Shown in pieces: positions 6,419 to 7,344 of a DNA stretch of 7,344 nt. The DNA is taken from assembly GCA_947259435.1 (NCBI GenBank), contig CAMYMP010000128.1, forward strand, positions 1-7,344. Reading direction: 5' to 3'. Both the position numbers and the translations under genes were made by a program. The notes under the pieces are model-generated. The model was given only the letters and a program-made list of their open reading frames with translations, did no database searches and was not told the origin of the DNA. The stretch comes from an uncultured Woeseiaceae bacterium. GTDB lineage: Bacteria; Pseudomonadota; Gammaproteobacteria; Woeseiales; Woeseiaceae. Each line of letters opens with the position of its first letter. Position 1 is the first letter of the stretch.

Positions 6419-7054
6419 ATGACGAACACAAAGCGACACAGACCGGTCATGAGCGACGCAGAACTGCTGGCGGCCATCATTCACAGCGGCAGCGGCGTTA
6501 GCGCTGCTTACGAGCTTGCCGATCGGCTGCTGTCTCGCTTTGGCGGGCTCCGCCAGCTGCTGCAGGCGGATGCCGATGACCTTATGGCTGAACGCGGTAT
6601 CGGCGTTTCCCGGTCCGCCGTCATTCGCGCGTTACCGGAACTGGCGCGCAGGTACTATGAGGCCTCTCTGCCACCGGGCCAGCGCATCCGCAGCCCACAG
6701 GACACCGAGGCCTACCTGCAAGCCAGGATCCGGGACCTCGGACACGAGATGTTCTGCTGCGTGTTTCTGGACAACCGCCACCGGGTGCTGCGCTTCGACG
6801 AGATGTTCCGCGGCACGATCGATGGCACCAGCGTCTACCCTCGTGAAGTCGTCAAGGAAGCGCTGGCCATCAATGCCGCCGCGGTCATCCTGGCCCACAA
6901 TCATCCGTCGGGCGTGGCCGAGCCGAGCCAGGCTGACGAGCGCATCACTCAGCAGCTCAAATCTGCCCTGGGGCTCGTCGATATTCGTCTTCTGGACCAT
7001 TTGATTATCGGCGCCGGCAAGACAACATCCATGGCCAGCCGCGGTCTGCTGTGA
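6419..7054 (+). CDS. radC: RadC/JAB-domain family protein (UPF0758)
   Basis: A 211-residue RadC family protein from ATG 6419. The name comes from an old radiation-sensitivity assignment in E. coli that was later withdrawn. The biochemical role is not settled, and the fold is that of a JAMM/MPN+ metalloprotease. The N-terminal part has MSDAELLA (11-18) and a helix-hairpin-helix with GIG at about 60-62. The JAMM domain shows FLDNRHRV (116-123), FRGTIDG (130-136), the catalytic Glu143 in PREVVKEAL, and the zinc motif HNHPSGVAEPSQAD (H160, H162, S170, D173). It ends in the usual RGLL. The typical RadC N-terminal motif RPREKLL...G before (L/M)SDAELL is absent in every frame upstream. The start is uncertain: ATG 6449 (MSDAELL) is possible and neither has a good ribosome binding site. 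It precedes rpmB, as in E. coli. Confidence 0.93.
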   Translation: MTNTKRHRPVMSDAELLAAIIHSGSGVSAAYELADRLLSRFGGLRQLLQADADDLMAERGIGVSRSAVIRALPELARRYYEASLPPGQRIRSPQDTEAYLQARIRDLGHEMFCCVFLDNRHRVLRFDEMFRGTIDGTSVYPREVVKEALAINAAAVILAHNHPSGVAEPSQADERITQQLKSALGLVDIRLLDHLIIGAGKTTSMASRGLL

Positions 7055-7083
7055 AAGGGCTCCCAGCCCCGTAGGCAGCCCTT
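7055..7083 (+). terminator. Hairpin directly after radC, possible weak terminator
   Basis: A perfect seven-base inverted repeat, AAGGGCT (7055-7061) and AGCCCTT (7077-7083), encloses a 15-base loop and starts on the base after the radC stop codon. The following bases are only moderately T-rich (GTATTG), so termination would be weak. Its right arm overlaps the candidate -35 of the rpmB promoter. Confidence 0.4.
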
Positions 7084-7110
7084 GTATTGCGCTGGGCAGG
7101 CTGGTATAAA
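7082..7110 (+). promoter_or_regulatory. Candidate extended -10 promoter for rpmB
   Basis: TATAAA at 7105-7110 is preceded by TGG (7102-7104), giving an extended -10 element, with a poor -35 (TTGTAT, 7082-7087) at 17 bases. It would start transcription near 7117, leaving a leader of about 50 bases before the rpmB ATG. A second -10-like TAAAAT at 7149-7154 has no partner. Confidence 0.5.
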
Positions 7111-7169
7111 GTTTCGCTCTCTGCCCGCCGGCCGTGGGCAACTTTTTGTAAAATCAGAGACTTAGAGCA

Positions 7170-7344
7170 ATGTCGAAAGTATGTCAGGTCACCGGGAAGC
7201 GCCCGCAGAGCGGAAACAACGTTTCCCATGCCAATAACCGGACGCGGCGCCGCTTTCTGCCGAACCTGCACCGCAAACGGTTCTGGCTCGAATCCGAGCA
7301 GCGCTGGGTGCGCCTGCGCGTCTCGCATAAGGGCATGCGTATTA
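7170..7344 (+). CDS. rpmB: 50S ribosomal protein L28, 5' part
   Basis: Ribosomal protein bL28 of the large subunit, which binds 23S rRNA. The gene runs off the window end: 58 complete codons plus one base are visible of about 78. The sequence begins [20 protein letters not shown], close to E. coli L28 ([17 protein letters not shown]), and continues with RRRFLPNLH (26-34), [16 protein letters not shown] (37-52) and KGMR (54-57). It is highly basic, as expected. The start is fixed by the family N terminus, with only a short purine-rich stretch upstream as a ribosome binding site. In most Gammaproteobacteria rpmG (L33) follows directly. Expression probably comes from the extended -10 promoter in the radC-rpmB gap, with possible read-through from radC. 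Confidence 0.97.
   Translation, partial: MSKVCQVTGKRPQSGNNVSHANNRTRRRFLPNLHRKRFWLESEQRWVRLRVSHKGMRI

Noticed and set aside
6314..6484. Upstream extension of coaBC to an ATG at 6484
   Set aside because: It would overlap radC and add 57 residues not found in the family. The start at 6313 gives the conserved N terminus directly.
6632..7141. Minus-strand open frame of about 169 residues opposite radC
   Set aside because: It overlaps the conserved JAMM domain in antisense and shows no family features.
1..7344. Mobile element, phage, CRISPR, toxin-antitoxin or other defence system
   Set aside because: No transposase or integrase frame, terminal inverted repeat, regularly spaced repeat or defence-type protein is visible. 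All convincing genes are core chromosomal ones or conserved hypotheticals in ordinary contexts.

Overview
The window looks like a housekeeping stretch of a gammaproteobacterial chromosome of moderate to high G+C. I base this on protein resemblance to Escherichia coli and Pseudomonas homologues (TrmB, PyrE, Dut, CoaBC, RadC, L28) and on two familiar gene neighbourhoods: radC-rpmB divergent from coaBC-dut, and pyrE divergent from an exonuclease III gene. I cannot name the lineage. There is no sign of a mobile element, CRISPR array, rRNA or tRNA, and no gene-free gap longer than about 120 bases.

Layout. Positions 2-424 (+) are the 3' part of trmB (tRNA m7G46 methyltransferase), cut by the window edge. 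A small acidic conserved hypothetical gene follows at 507-800 (+) behind a recognisable promoter and a good ribosome binding site. It meets head-on a tightly packed minus-strand operon, read from the right as xth (exonuclease III, 3120 to 2435), an ampG-like muropeptide permease (2445 to 1147) and a small Rieske [2Fe-2S] protein (1160 to 807). Adjacent genes overlap by 11 and 14 bases, which suggests translational coupling. pyrE (3200-3847, +) diverges from xth. It is followed by an A+T-rich gap and a secreted DUF4124/coiled-coil protein (3966-4613, +). That gene's end overlaps by 19 bases the end of dut, which forms an operon with coaBC on the minus strand (6313 to 4595). Divergent from coaBC are radC (6419-7054, +) and rpmB (7170 to the window end, +), with a candidate extended -10 promoter before rpmB.

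Functionally the genes cover separate core processes: tRNA modification, DNA repair, muropeptide recycling, pyrimidine synthesis, dUTP removal, coenzyme A synthesis and ribosome assembly. I see no dedicated new system. The clearest anomaly is xth. Its two halves lie in different frames and about 33-35 family-conserved codons are missing at about 2612, so it is either a recently broken gene or an assembly error. Secondary points of interest are the Rieske-AmpG-ExoIII operon, ExoIII occupying the place held by crc in pseudomonads, and a RadC lacking the usual N-terminal motif.
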